The notes under the pieces are model-generated. The model did no database searches and was not told where the DNA came from. It saw only the letters and a list, made by a program, of their open reading frames with translations. Shown piece after piece: positions 36,970-45,779 of a stretch of 64,000 nt of DNA. The stretch's first letter is position 1, and each line of letters starts with the position of its first letter. The DNA lies in the NCBI RefSeq assembly GCF_000466425.1, contig NZ_KE992171.1, forward strand, positions 50,588-114,587, in the 5' to 3' direction. Made by a program: the position numbers and the translations under genes. This DNA is from Capnocytophaga sp. oral taxon 863 str. F0517 (GTDB lineage: Bacteria > Bacteroidota > Bacteroidia > Flavobacteriales > Flavobacteriaceae).

Positions 36970-39042
36970 TTATTTTACTTCTGTTCCGTTGGCAATGCCA
37001 TCTGCATCAGGGTTTAGAAATACATATTTGCCTTCCTTGTTTTCTACCATAAGGATCATACCATGGCTCTCGACCCCACGGAGCTTGCGAGGAGCAAGGT
37101 TGGCCAATACAGTAACCTTTTTCCCGATAATCTCCTTAGGGTCAAAGCTCTGTGCGATTCCCGATACGATAGTCCGCTCGTCAAGACCGGTATCCACCTT
37201 TAAGATCAAGAGCTTGTCCGCCTTAGGCATCTTCTCTGCTTCTAAGATGGTACCGATGCGGATGTCCATCTTAGCAAAATCCTCGTAGGAGATCAACTCT
37301 TTCTGCGGGGCAACATTTGTATTGTTGGCTGCGGCGGCTTGTTGTTTTTCTCGCTTGCTATTTTCCAACTTATCAATCTGTTTTTGGATCACCTCATCTT
37401 CTATTTTTTCAAAGAGGAGGACAGATTTTCCGATGGTATGTCCAGGTGCGATCAGGCTATCGGTGTGTAGGACATCCTCCCACACAGGAGCTTTGCTCAT
37501 GGTTGCAAAATTGAGCATTTGCTTGAGTTTGGCAGAGGTAAAAGGCAAGAAAGGCTCGGAGGTTACCGCCAAGGCAGTAGCGATATGTAGGGCTACATAC
37601 ATGATGGTCTCCACCCTTTTGGGGTCTTCCTTGATGAGCTTCCAAGGCTCCTCATCGGCCAAGTATTTGTTTCCCAAGCGAGCGATGTTCATCAGCTCCT
37701 GTTGGGCTTCACGGAAACGATAGCGCTCCAAGGATTGTTCTATCTTCTGGATAAGTTCCTTGATTTGGGCGATTGCCTCTTTATCCACTTGGATAAGGGT
37801 GCCTACGGCAGGCGCTACCCCTTTGTAATACTTTTCGGTCAAGACCATCACACGGTTGATAAAATTTCCATAGATGGCCACCAATTCATTGTTATTTCTG
37901 GCTTGGAAGTCACGCCAGGTGAAGTCATTGTCCTTAGTCTCAGGCGCATTGGCGGTGATAACATATCTTAGGGTATCCTGCTGAGAAGGAAATTCCTCTA
38001 GATACTCATTGAGCCATACAGCCCAGTTCTTGGAAGTGGAAAGTTTGTTGCCTTCGAGGTTGAGAAACTCGTTGGCAGGGACATTCTCCGGTAAGATATA
38101 AGAGCCCTCGGCCTTGAGCATGGCAGGGAAGATGATACAATGGAAGACAATATTGTCCTTACCAATGAAGTGGATGAGCTTGGTCTTTTCATCTTTCCAA
38201 TAAGGTTCCCAATCCTTACCCACGCGGGCAGCCCATTCTTTGGTAGAGGAGATATAGCCGATAGGCGCATCAAACCATACATAGAGCACCTTACCCTCGG
38301 CACCCTCTACAGGTACAGGGATTCCCCAGTCGAGGTCACGTGTTACGGCACGAGGACGTAGGCCGTCATCCAGCCAACTCTTTACCTGACCGTATACATT
38401 GGGTTTCCAATCGTTCTTATGCCCCTCAATAATCCATTTTTCGAGAAACTCGCTGTAATTCTGCAAGGGTAGGAACCAGTGCTTAGTCTCCCTTAGTACA
38501 GGTTTGCTTCCTGTAAGGGTGGATTTCGGATTGATAAGGTCGGTAGCATTGAGCGAGGTACCACAGCGCTCACATTGGTCCCCATAGGCCTCCTCATTAC
38601 CACACTTAGGGCAGGTACCGATTACAAAGCGGTCGGCCAAGAACTGTCCGGCCTGTTCGTCATAGAGCTGTTCGGAAGTCTCTTCTATAAAGTCCCCTTT
38701 TTCATAGAGGGTACGGAAGAACTCTGAAGCCGTTTGGTAGTGAATAGGCAGCGAGGTGCGGGAATAATTATCAAAGGAAATACCAAAATCATAGAGAGAA
38801 TCCTTGATAATCTTATGATATTTGTCAATAATCTCTTTAGGAGTGGTGCCTTCTTTCTTTGCTTTGATAGAGATAGCCACCCCATGCTCGTCGCTTCCAC
38901 AGATAAAAGCCACATCATTATTTTTCAATCGCTGGTAGCGTGCAAAGATGTCAGCAGGGACATATACTCCTGCCAGATGACCTATGTGTATAGGCCCATT
39001 GGTATAAGGCAAAGCTGCCGTAATGGTATAACGTTCGGACAT
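36970..39042 (-). CDS. metG: Methionine--tRNA ligase with C-terminal tRNA-binding domain
   Basis: MetG charges tRNA-Met. The 690-residue protein has the HIGH motif (PIHIGH, 17-22), a four-cysteine zinc knuckle ([18 protein letters not shown]), and a KMSKS equivalent KLSTSK near residue 336. The anticodon-binding helical domain follows, then a Lys/Ala linker (about 560-585) and an EMAP/Trbp111-type OB domain beginning [17 protein letters not shown]. The product is full length. A promoter lies at 39121-39151, and a 30-base palindrome of a known dispersed type sits in the leader (39069-39098). Confidence 0.98.
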   Translation of the reverse strand: MSERYTITAALPYTNGPIHIGHLAGVYVPADIFARYQRLKNNDVAFICGSDEHGVAISIKAKKEGTTPKEIIDKYHKIIKDSLYDFGISFDNYSRTSLPIHYQTASEFFRTLYEKGDFIEETSEQLYDEQAGQFLADRFVIGTCPKCGNEEAYGDQCERCGTSLNATDLINPKSTLTGSKPVLRETKHWFLPLQNYSEFLEKWIIEGHKNDWKPNVYGQVKSWLDDGLRPRAVTRDLDWGIPVPVEGAEGKVLYVWFDAPIGYISSTKEWAARVGKDWEPYWKDEKTKLIHFIGKDNIVFHCIIFPAMLKAEGSYILPENVPANEFLNLEGNKLSTSKNWAVWLNEYLEEFPSQQDTLRYVITANAPETKDNDFTWRDFQARNNNELVAIYGNFINRVMVLTEKYYKGVAPAVGTLIQVDKEAIAQIKELIQKIEQSLERYRFREAQQELMNIARLGNKYLADEEPWKLIKEDPKRVETIMYVALHIATALAVTSEPFLPFTSAKLKQMLNFATMSKAPVWEDVLHTDSLIAPGHTIGKSVLLFEKIEDEVIQKQIDKLENSKREKQQAAAANNTNVAPQKELISYEDFAKMDIRIGTILEAEKMPKADKLLILKVDTGLDERTIVSGIAQSFDPKEIIGKKVTVLANLAPRKLRGVESHGMILMVENKEGKYVFLNPDADGIANGTEVK

Positions 39043-39068
39043 TTAGATAGTTTTTAGTTTTTAGTTTC

Positions 39069-39098
39069 TGTAGGGGCGAATTACAATTCGCCCCTACA
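39069..39098. repeat. TGTAGGGGCGAATT inverted repeat in the metG leader
   Basis: TGTAGGGGCGAATT (39069-39082), AC, then its exact complement AATTCGCCCCTACA (39085-39098): a 14-base-pair stem with a 2-base centre. GTAGGGGCGAAT...ATTCGCCCCTAC dyads of this kind recur in many unrelated bacterial genomes as short dispersed repeats. It is the only copy I found in the window. Confidence 0.8.
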
Positions 39099-39120
39099 AT
39101 CACTCATTAAATTAGGACTG

Positions 39121-39151
39121 CAAAATTACAATATTTTTGTGCAAAAGTCAA
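39121..39151 (-). promoter_or_regulatory. Bacteroidota-type promoter for metG
   Basis: On the minus strand TTG (39149-39151) and TAATTTTG (39121-39128), spaced 20 bases. The predicted transcript start lies a few bases downstream near 39113, so the repeat at 39069-39098 is inside the leader. Confidence 0.6.
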
Positions 39152-39159
39152 GTTTTTTC

Positions 39160-40281
39160 TTATACTTTAGCGTGTATAAGCCGAGTGAGCTTGATGGATA
39201 GGTCGGTGAGGATCAGCTTAGAGTTCCCATTGCGTTCAATATGGTAGATAGCCTCTTCCAGCTGACTCTGGATTTGCTCGATGTTGTTATGATGGACGAA
39301 GGGGGCAAAGTTCTGTAGCTTGAAATTGGAATAGAACTCCATATATACCAAGCTCTCCGCACCATAGTTGGCCAAGAGTGCCTGTCGGAACACCTCCAAA
39401 CAATATTCGAGGAAGAGCTTTTGGGTTTCCCGTCCTTCTTTGGCGATTTTCTCACACCAAGCCAGTAGGTTGGGCAGTACCCCCTTGTTGCCACGAGCAC
39501 TATAGGCCATACGTACCCACTCGACGAACCATTCTTCAAAGATGCGATCGTTGTCCTTTCCGATAAAAGAAAGCGCCTTGCGGTAGTTGCCTTGGGAACG
39601 TAGGGCGATTTTCTGCGCCTCGGGCTGGCTAAGGCCTTTTTGGATGAGCGCTTCAGTGATTACCTCCTGAGAGAGCTTGTGAAAGCGCGTGATCTGGCAG
39701 CGAGAGAGAATTGTATCGAGCAAGTCGTTCTCATTCTCCACCACCAAAATAAAGACGGTCTCGGCCGGAGGCTCCTCCAGAAGTTTTAGGAGCTTATTCG
39801 CGCAATCGGTATTCATCAGCTCCGCCATCCAGATAATCATCACCTTATATCCGCCCTCGAAGGACTTTAGGGAGAGCTTACTGGTGATTTCCTTGGCATC
39901 ATCGACCCCTATTTTTCCTTGTTTGTTGGCAATATCAATAGCCTGATACCAGTCAAAAAGACTTCCATAGGGCGTTTCCAAGACGAATTGCCGCCATTCT
40001 TCCAAAAAAGCCGAGCTGGAGGGGTGGTCTTTCACCTTGGTTGTAGCTGCTGTAGGATAGGCAAAATGCAAATCAGGATGATTCAGGTGGGCACACTTAA
40101 CAGCTGTATGCGTATCCCCAGTCTTGCAAAGCAGTTCCGTAGCATAGGCTATGGCCATAGCAAGCGTACCGACTCCTTCCTCTCCGACAAAGAGCTGGGC
40201 ATGGGCAATACGATTGGTTTCAATCGTTTCTTTTAGGTATTTCTTTGTATGTGAATTACTTAGAACGCTTTCAAAATCCAT
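39160..40281 (-). CDS. holB: DNA polymerase III subunit delta-prime
   Basis: A 373-residue clamp-loader subunit. HTKKYLKETIETNRIAHAQLFVGEEGVGTLAMAIAYA carries the degenerate P-loop position, followed by KIGVDDAKEITSKLSLKSFEGGYKVMIIWMAELMN and KLLKLLEEPPAETVFILV, the diagnostic delta-prime segments; DTILSRCQ is the SRC motif that supplies the arginine finger. delta-prime is an inert ATPase homologue that helps open the beta clamp. A TATTTTTG promoter element lies 38 bases upstream, divergent from the agmatinase-family gene. Confidence 0.93.
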   Translation of the reverse strand: MDFESVLSNSHTKKYLKETIETNRIAHAQLFVGEEGVGTLAMAIAYATELLCKTGDTHTAVKCAHLNHPDLHFAYPTAATTKVKDHPSSSAFLEEWRQFVLETPYGSLFDWYQAIDIANKQGKIGVDDAKEITSKLSLKSFEGGYKVMIIWMAELMNTDCANKLLKLLEEPPAETVFILVVENENDLLDTILSRCQITRFHKLSQEVITEALIQKGLSQPEAQKIALRSQGNYRKALSFIGKDNDRIFEEWFVEWVRMAYSARGNKGVLPNLLAWCEKIAKEGRETQKLFLEYCLEVFRQALLANYGAESLVYMEFYSNFKLQNFAPFVHHNNIEQIQSQLEEAIYHIERNGNSKLILTDLSIKLTRLIHAKV

Positions 40282-40318
40282 GGGTCATTATAATGGGTTG
40301 TCGTGATAATTAAGGTCA

Positions 40319-40326
40319 CAAAAATA
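40319..40326 (-). promoter_or_regulatory. -7 element of the holB promoter
   Basis: TATTTTTG on the minus strand fits TAnnTTTG, 37 bases before the holB ATG at 40281. Confidence 0.45.
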
Positions 40327-40465
40327 CATATTTTTTTGGCAATAAGGAGGAATCTATAGAAAAATAAGTATAAGTTATTTTGTTCATAAATAATAGTTAA
40401 ACAAGATATGTAGTTGCGATAAAAATAGTAATTTTACCCCTATTTAAATCAAAACATTCAAGACA

Positions 40466-41350
40466 ATGGAAAATACTTATGCAGGTATACCTGCCGAAAA
40501 CGCAACCTATGAGAACTCAAAAGTAGTCTTGGTTACTGTTCCTTATGATGGCACCTCTACTTGGGGAAAAGGGGCTGATAAGGGGCCTGAACTATTTTTG
40601 GATGCCTCCGAAAATATGGAGCTTTATGATATAGAAACCGACTCCGAGCCATACCTACAAGGGGTGTACAGAGCCGGAGAAGTATCGGAGAACAGCACTC
40701 CGGAGAAGATGGTGGAGGCTGTCTATCAAAAGACCAAAGAATTGGTCAAAGACCGAGAAAAACTCTTTACCCTCATAGGAGGAGAACATTCCGTATCCAT
40801 AGGTTCCATAAGAGCCGTAGGGGAGGAGTATAAGCAACTGACAGTGTTACAATTGGATGCGCATACTGACTTGAGACCTGAATACCATGGCTCCAAGAAC
40901 AACCATGCCTGTGCCGTATTCGAAGCCAACCAAAAGCACAAGCTCGTACAGGTGGGTATCCGCTCGATGGACGCCGAGGAAAAACAATACTTGCCCCCTA
41001 AGCGAGTTTTCTTTGCCCATGAGATTGCTAAAAATGAAGATTGGATCAAAGATGTATTGGATAAGGTGACCGGAAATGTGTATATTACGATCGATTTGGA
41101 TGCCTTTGACCCTTCTATAGCCCCCTCTACAGGAACTCCAGAACCTGGAGGCTTGCAGTGGTACCCAACCCTGAAGCTGCTTAGAAAAGTATTCAAAAAA
41201 TGTAATGTAGTGGCCTTCGATATTGTAGAACTGATGGATAGCCCTGCCGCTAAGCCGACCGCTTTCTTAGCTGCTAAGCTATACTATAAGATGCTCGCTT
41301 ACTACCACAAGTATAATAAAAATAGTAAGGAGACAAAGAAGAAAAAATAA
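40466..41350 (+). CDS. speB: Agmatinase/arginase family ureohydrolase
   Basis: A 294-residue binuclear-manganese ureohydrolase; agmatinase converts agmatine to putrescine and urea. Metal ligands are all visible: His108 in GGEHSVS, Asp131/His133/Asp135 in LDAHTDLR and Asp210/Asp212 in ITIDLDAFDPSIAPSTGTPEPGG. The HGSKNNHACA segment corresponds to the substrate loop and fits agmatinase better than arginase, but guanidinobutyrase or another guanidino substrate remains possible. Together with the DHS-like gene (22.5 kb) and ctlX (23.5 kb) it points to active guanidino/polyamine metabolism. No speA lies in the window. The C-terminus is Lys-rich. No good promoter was found upstream: TAATTTTA at 40429-40436 is one base off. 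Confidence 0.88.
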   Translation: MENTYAGIPAENATYENSKVVLVTVPYDGTSTWGKGADKGPELFLDASENMELYDIETDSEPYLQGVYRAGEVSENSTPEKMVEAVYQKTKELVKDREKLFTLIGGEHSVSIGSIRAVGEEYKQLTVLQLDAHTDLRPEYHGSKNNHACAVFEANQKHKLVQVGIRSMDAEEKQYLPPKRVFFAHEIAKNEDWIKDVLDKVTGNVYITIDLDAFDPSIAPSTGTPEPGGLQWYPTLKLLRKVFKKCNVVAFDIVELMDSPAAKPTAFLAAKLYYKMLAYYHKYNKNSKETKKKK

Positions 41351-41351
41351 T

Positions 41352-41424
41352 AAATAGTTTTGAGTTTTGAGTTCGAGTTATACAACAACTCAAAATTCAA
41401 AACTCAAAATTCAAAACTCAAAAT
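41352..41424 (+). repeat. TTTTGAGTT / AACTCAAAA inverted simple repeats
   Basis: AGTTTTGAGTTTTGAGTT (about 41356-41373) is followed by AACTCAAAATTCAAAACTC units (about 41386-41424), its near complement, so the spacer can form a long AT-rich hairpin. It may serve as a transcription stop after the agmatinase-family gene, or be a member of the intergenic simple-repeat families seen elsewhere. Confidence 0.55.
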
Positions 41425-41427
41425 GTT

Positions 41428-44163
41428 ATGTTCTTAGAGCAAGTCATTGAGGATTATTTGGAAAACTACGCCGAAATTCCTACCGAAAACCTTATATTTG
41501 TAACTCCTCATAGGCGTTCAGCCCTCTTCCTACGGCAAATATTTGCTAAAAAATACCACAAAGCTACCATCTCTCCCGAATTTATCACCTTAGACAATCT
41601 ATTAGAACGTATCTCTGGAATAAAAAAGATGTCAGAGGTACAAGGCTTGTTTGAGCTTTATAAAGTGTATAAGGAAAATACAAGCACCGAGATAGATGAG
41701 TTCGAAAAATTTGTCGGTTGGGGGAAGATGTTGTGGAAGGATTTTGATGATATCGATCAGTATCTGATAGAATATAAAAAGATATTTCCTTACATGGAAG
41801 CCATTAAGGAGATGGAACATTGGAAACCAGGCGTGGAGCTATCCGAAATGCAAAAAAGACACTTGGAGTTTTGGCGCACCTTGGGGACGTATTACAATGC
41901 GCTCCAAAAAGAGATGTACCAACAGAAAAAAGGACACCAAGGCTTCATAGCCAAAGTGGCTTACGAACAATTGGATACTTATAAAAGCGAAAATAAAGAA
42001 AAATGCCATCTATTTGTAGGGTTCAACGCCTTGACATTAGCGCAAGAGAAGATCATACAATTTATCTTACAGGAGATGCAAGGCGATATCTATTGGGATA
42101 TAGAAAAACATTTCCTCAACACTAAGCATAGTGCGGGTTATTTTATAGAAAAATACTTAGATAGTTGGAGATACTACAAAAATGGAGCACCTATTAAGTG
42201 GAAAAAAGAAGAAGCGCTCAATACAACTATAGAAATATATGGAACACCTAAGCAGGTAAATCAAATACACTTACTCACGAGCCTATTGGAGGAAATTCCT
42301 TCTGAAGAACTCGAACAAACGGCTATTGTACTTAGTGATGGTGATATGCTATTGCCCTTATTACAAGCGATAGATACGAGCAAGCGCTCTGTCAATATTA
42401 CCATGGGATACCCCTTGCAACAAACACCCGTACACGATCTCATATCAGCCTATCTCAAGCTATATATTTCAGGAAGATGGTATCATAAAGAGATAAAAGC
42501 ACTCTTAGAACAACCCTTCTTGAGTAATTTGCTCTCTGAAAACTATAAAAAAGATACTATAACCTATATCAACAAACATAACTTGTCTTATGTATATAAG
42601 CAAGCGTTAAACATTTACAAAAAAGAAGAAGATAAGGTTATCATAGATCTGCTTTTTGATGATGAAAAGAATATATCGGTAAGTAAATTGATAAAAAATA
42701 TCATAGAATTATTGTTCGTGATTAAAGAATCTTTGGAAAAGGAAGAAAATGAAAATCTTTTGAATTTAGAATACATCTATAACTTCTATGAACTTTTCAA
42801 TCAGATTTATTACTTGCAAGAAAAGCATCATTTTATCGATAGTGTGAAGTCTCTGTACTATATCTATAATGATTTGCTTGTAAAACAAAAGCTAAACTTC
42901 AAAGGAGAGCCGCTTAGAGGCTTGCAAATAATGGGAATACTGGAGGCGCAGAATATTCATTTTAAAAATGTACTAATGGCTTCCATGAATGAAGGTATAT
43001 TTCCTAAAGGGAACACTCATAATTCATTGATTCCATTCGATGTAAGAGCCAATTTAGGTTTGCCAACTTACAAAGAGTCGGATTATACTTATTCTTATTA
43101 CTTCTATAGAATACTCCAGCATTCAGATAAGGCAACACTTTTCTATAATACAGAAACCGATAGCCTGAAAGGAGGAGAAAAAAGCCGATTTATACTACAA
43201 TTGTTGGCTGACTACAAAGTAACGCCTCAAGTGAGGTTCCCTGAGGTGAAAATTGTAAAACAACAGCCTATTGAAATCGTAAAAGATAAGACTATTTTAG
43301 AAAAATTGGTGTCTATAGCTACAGGAAATGATCCAAAGCATAAGAAAGGATTCTCTCCTTCCTCTCTGACAACCTATGTAAGAAATCCTATGGACTTCTA
43401 CCAACAGCAAATATTAGATATAAGAGATGAAGTCGAAGTAGAGGAGATTATAGAAGACCGATCACTGGGGACAATTATCCATAGAATATTGGAACTACTT
43501 TATGATCCTTATAAAAAGAGTATCATTTCTAAACATAATATAGCTGAGATAAGAGAAAATGTAAAGAAAAAGACAGAAGAAGTATTTAAGGAATATCAAC
43601 AAAATACAGAAATAGCAGGAAAAAATATCTTTGTACAGCGAACCATAGAAGAATATGTAAATAAATTCTTGGATATAGATGAAAAAAATGTATCTCATCA
43701 GGTAGTCGAATTGATTTCTGTAGAACAAAAGATACAGACAGATATAAAATTTGATGAATTTCCTTTTCCTATACGCTTCAATGGAACCATTGACCGAGTA
43801 GAAAGACGAGGCAATGATGTTTATATAGTCGATTATAAAACGGGTATTGTAGAAAGAGATGATGTAAAACTTTCCGATAGAGGATGGGAAGACCTTCTCT
43901 TAGATTACAAATATTCCAAAGCATTCCAATTGCTGATGTATGCTTATCTTCTCTTCAAGATAGGGCAGATAAAGGAAACGGATAATGTATATATAGGTAA
44001 TTACTCCTTCAGAAGATTGAAATTGGGCTTTATAGGCTTTCGAAATGGCAAAGATAAGGAACCAAGTCTTATAGATAGCCAGGTACGTACCGACTTCGAA
44101 CAGAAATTGATAACCCTCCTTCAGGAGATATACAATCCTGAAATTCCCTTTGTTGAAAAGTAG
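41428..44163 (+). CDS. AddB-like PD-(D/E)XK nuclease family protein
   Basis: A 911-residue protein related to AddB/RecB-family nucleases, which pair with an AddA-type helicase in double-strand break repair. The N-terminus LIFVTPHRRSALFLRQIFAKK resembles the inactive helicase part of AddB (no Walker A is seen). The C-terminal nuclease is clear: FSPSSLTTYVRNPMDFYQQ, GTIIHRILELL (metal His), FNGTIDRVERRG and VDYKTG (catalytic Asp and Lys). The centre (about residues 380-560) is AT-rich and Lys/Tyr/Asn-rich with low conservation. The usual helicase partner gene is not adjacent; the neighbours are the agmatinase-family gene and an SGNH hydrolase gene. Confidence 0.83.
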   Translation: MFLEQVIEDYLENYAEIPTENLIFVTPHRRSALFLRQIFAKKYHKATISPEFITLDNLLERISGIKKMSEVQGLFELYKVYKENTSTEIDEFEKFVGWGKMLWKDFDDIDQYLIEYKKIFPYMEAIKEMEHWKPGVELSEMQKRHLEFWRTLGTYYNALQKEMYQQKKGHQGFIAKVAYEQLDTYKSENKEKCHLFVGFNALTLAQEKIIQFILQEMQGDIYWDIEKHFLNTKHSAGYFIEKYLDSWRYYKNGAPIKWKKEEALNTTIEIYGTPKQVNQIHLLTSLLEEIPSEELEQTAIVLSDGDMLLPLLQAIDTSKRSVNITMGYPLQQTPVHDLISAYLKLYISGRWYHKEIKALLEQPFLSNLLSENYKKDTITYINKHNLSYVYKQALNIYKKEEDKVIIDLLFDDEKNISVSKLIKNIIELLFVIKESLEKEENENLLNLEYIYNFYELFNQIYYLQEKHHFIDSVKSLYYIYNDLLVKQKLNFKGEPLRGLQIMGILEAQNIHFKNVLMASMNEGIFPKGNTHNSLIPFDVRANLGLPTYKESDYTYSYYFYRILQHSDKATLFYNTETDSLKGGEKSRFILQLLADYKVTPQVRFPEVKIVKQQPIEIVKDKTILEKLVSIATGNDPKHKKGFSPSSLTTYVRNPMDFYQQQILDIRDEVEVEEIIEDRSLGTIIHRILELLYDPYKKSIISKHNIAEIRENVKKKTEEVFKEYQQNTEIAGKNIFVQRTIEEYVNKFLDIDEKNVSHQVVELISVEQKIQTDIKFDEFPFPIRFNGTIDRVERRGNDVYIVDYKTGIVERDDVKLSDRGWEDLLLDYKYSKAFQLLMYAYLLFKIGQIKETDNVYIGNYSFRRLKLGFIGFRNGKDKEPSLIDSQVRTDFEQKLITLLQEIYNPEIPFVEK

Positions 44164-44189
44164 GTTAATGAAATTATGGTTTTAGCAGG

Positions 44190-44218
44190 TTGCTATTCTA
44201 TTTTTATTCCTATATTTG
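44190..44218 (+). promoter_or_regulatory. Bacteroidota-type promoter for the SGNH hydrolase gene
   Basis: TTG at 44190-44192 and TATATTTG at 44211-44218, spaced 18 bases, with the ATG at 44238 twenty bases downstream. This is one of the cleanest matches in the window. Confidence 0.7.
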
Positions 44219-44237
44219 CACCCAAAAAATATAGCAA

Positions 44238-45773
44238 ATGTCTCCTAAAAAAATAGTAATCTTTATGCTCGGTGTGTTGCTTACCCTTCTGTGGCTTACC
44301 TTCGTTAGTCGTGAATATATGGATGAGGAGAATGAAGTAGCCCATGGAATAAGAATAGGTAGTTTTCAGATGAAATATCCTATCTTTTGGGATATTTTCT
44401 CCCGAAGACAGCATATTGAGAATGATAAGGCAATGGCAATTGTACAAGGGAAAACCCCTGAGGAGAAGTCCCTTCCTAAAACAGAAGATACGCTTTCTGT
44501 TTCAGGACTTGTCAATAAGACAAAGTTTGTTTTCCCAGAGGATATGAACCAGTTACGGGATTCTATAGGTGCTTTCCTTGCTGGAGGGAATTCACAGTTG
44601 GTAAGCAATGTGGAAGGGCGACTATATTATCCAGAACCTGCTCAGGACTTTGTAAAAAAATTGCATGCCAAGCTTAGCCAGCCTTCTTGTCGTATCCTTC
44701 ACTATGGAGATTCTAAGATAGAGGGGGATCGTATCACGGCGTATTTGCGCAATGGATTGCAAACCCTCTATGGAGGAACCGGGCCTGGCTACTTTCCTAT
44801 CAAGATGCCTTACGGACAGCGTAGTATCATAGAACAAACCTCTGGGAATTGGTACCGCTATGCCCTCTTCAATGCAGAACAGCGCAAGAATAAAGACCTA
44901 TTGCAGAACAATCAATATGGTCTTTATGCCAATGTATGTCGCTTTGCTCCTGCTCGAGGAGAAGCAGCAGGCCTGAAGACGGCTTCCTTCACCATTTCTC
45001 CATCCCATTCTTACTATAATAGGCTGAGTCAGTATACTGATGTGGCAATTCATTATGGTAATTGTACTGCCCCTGCTATCGTAACGGTATTCGATGGGAA
45101 TACTGAGATAAAGAAGGATACCCTGGTGTCCGATGGGGCGTATCATGCTTACAAACTGAAGTTCTTGACTACTCCTAAGAAGCTCCGGGTGCAGTTCTCC
45201 AGCACCAAAAGTCCTGATTTCTATGGGGTAACAGTAGGTAGCGGGGAAGGAGTACAAATGGACAATATCCCTACCCGAGGAGATTCTGGCTTCCACTTCA
45301 CCCGTATTCAGGATACTTATGATGCCATGAGCCGTGAGCTCAAGCCCGATATTATTATTTTCCAATTTGGAGGTAACCTCGTCCCTTATCTGACGAAAAA
45401 CAAGGTGGCCTCCAGTGTGAAGCGTATCATTACCAATATGCAATGGGTACAAAAGCGCAATCCCGATGCACTCTTCCTACTGATAGGCCCCAGTGATATG
45501 CTCAAGCGAAGCACCAAGACCACCTATGAGATCCTCCCTGAACTGGTAGCGGAAATGAAAAAGCAAACCGCCGAGAATGGATTTGCCTTCTTTAGCATGT
45601 ATGAGGCCATGGGGGGCAAGAACTCTATGAAAATATGGTATGACAACCGTATGGCTGCCAGTGATTTGGTGCATTTCTCTGATAAGGGTACCGAACGTAT
45701 GGCACAACTACTATTCCAAAGCTTGGTAGAGGACTTACTCTCGGTACAGCCGCCCCAAATGTACAGAAAATAA
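44238..45773 (+). CDS. Membrane-anchored SGNH/GDSL hydrolase
   Basis: A 511-residue protein with one N-terminal membrane anchor (IVIFMLGVLLTLLWLTF, 6-22) and a periplasmic SGNH domain. Block I is HYGDSKIEGDR (nucleophile Ser159), block III is FQFGGNLVPY (Gly/Asn oxyanion) and block V is SDLVHFSDKG (Asp476, His479). Proteins of this layout in Bacteroidota are usually predicted O-acetyl esterases or acetyltransferases working on cell-wall or surface glycans and are often paired with an MBOAT acyltransferase. No MBOAT gene lies beside this one; it converges on yifB with 6 bases between the stops. Substrate unknown. Confidence 0.8.
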   Translation: MSPKKIVIFMLGVLLTLLWLTFVSREYMDEENEVAHGIRIGSFQMKYPIFWDIFSRRQHIENDKAMAIVQGKTPEEKSLPKTEDTLSVSGLVNKTKFVFPEDMNQLRDSIGAFLAGGNSQLVSNVEGRLYYPEPAQDFVKKLHAKLSQPSCRILHYGDSKIEGDRITAYLRNGLQTLYGGTGPGYFPIKMPYGQRSIIEQTSGNWYRYALFNAEQRKNKDLLQNNQYGLYANVCRFAPARGEAAGLKTASFTISPSHSYYNRLSQYTDVAIHYGNCTAPAIVTVFDGNTEIKKDTLVSDGAYHAYKLKFLTTPKKLRVQFSSTKSPDFYGVTVGSGEGVQMDNIPTRGDSGFHFTRIQDTYDAMSRELKPDIIIFQFGGNLVPYLTKNKVASSVKRIITNMQWVQKRNPDALFLLIGPSDMLKRSTKTTYEILPELVAEMKKQTAENGFAFFSMYEAMGGKNSMKIWYDNRMAASDLVHFSDKGTERMAQLLFQSLVEDLLSVQPPQMYRK

Positions 45774-45779
45774 ATACCT

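Noticed and set aside
39160..40281. holB considered as a DnaX (gamma/tau) gene
   Set aside because: Length, degenerate P-loop and the SRC segment fit delta-prime; no intact Walker A of the DnaX type.
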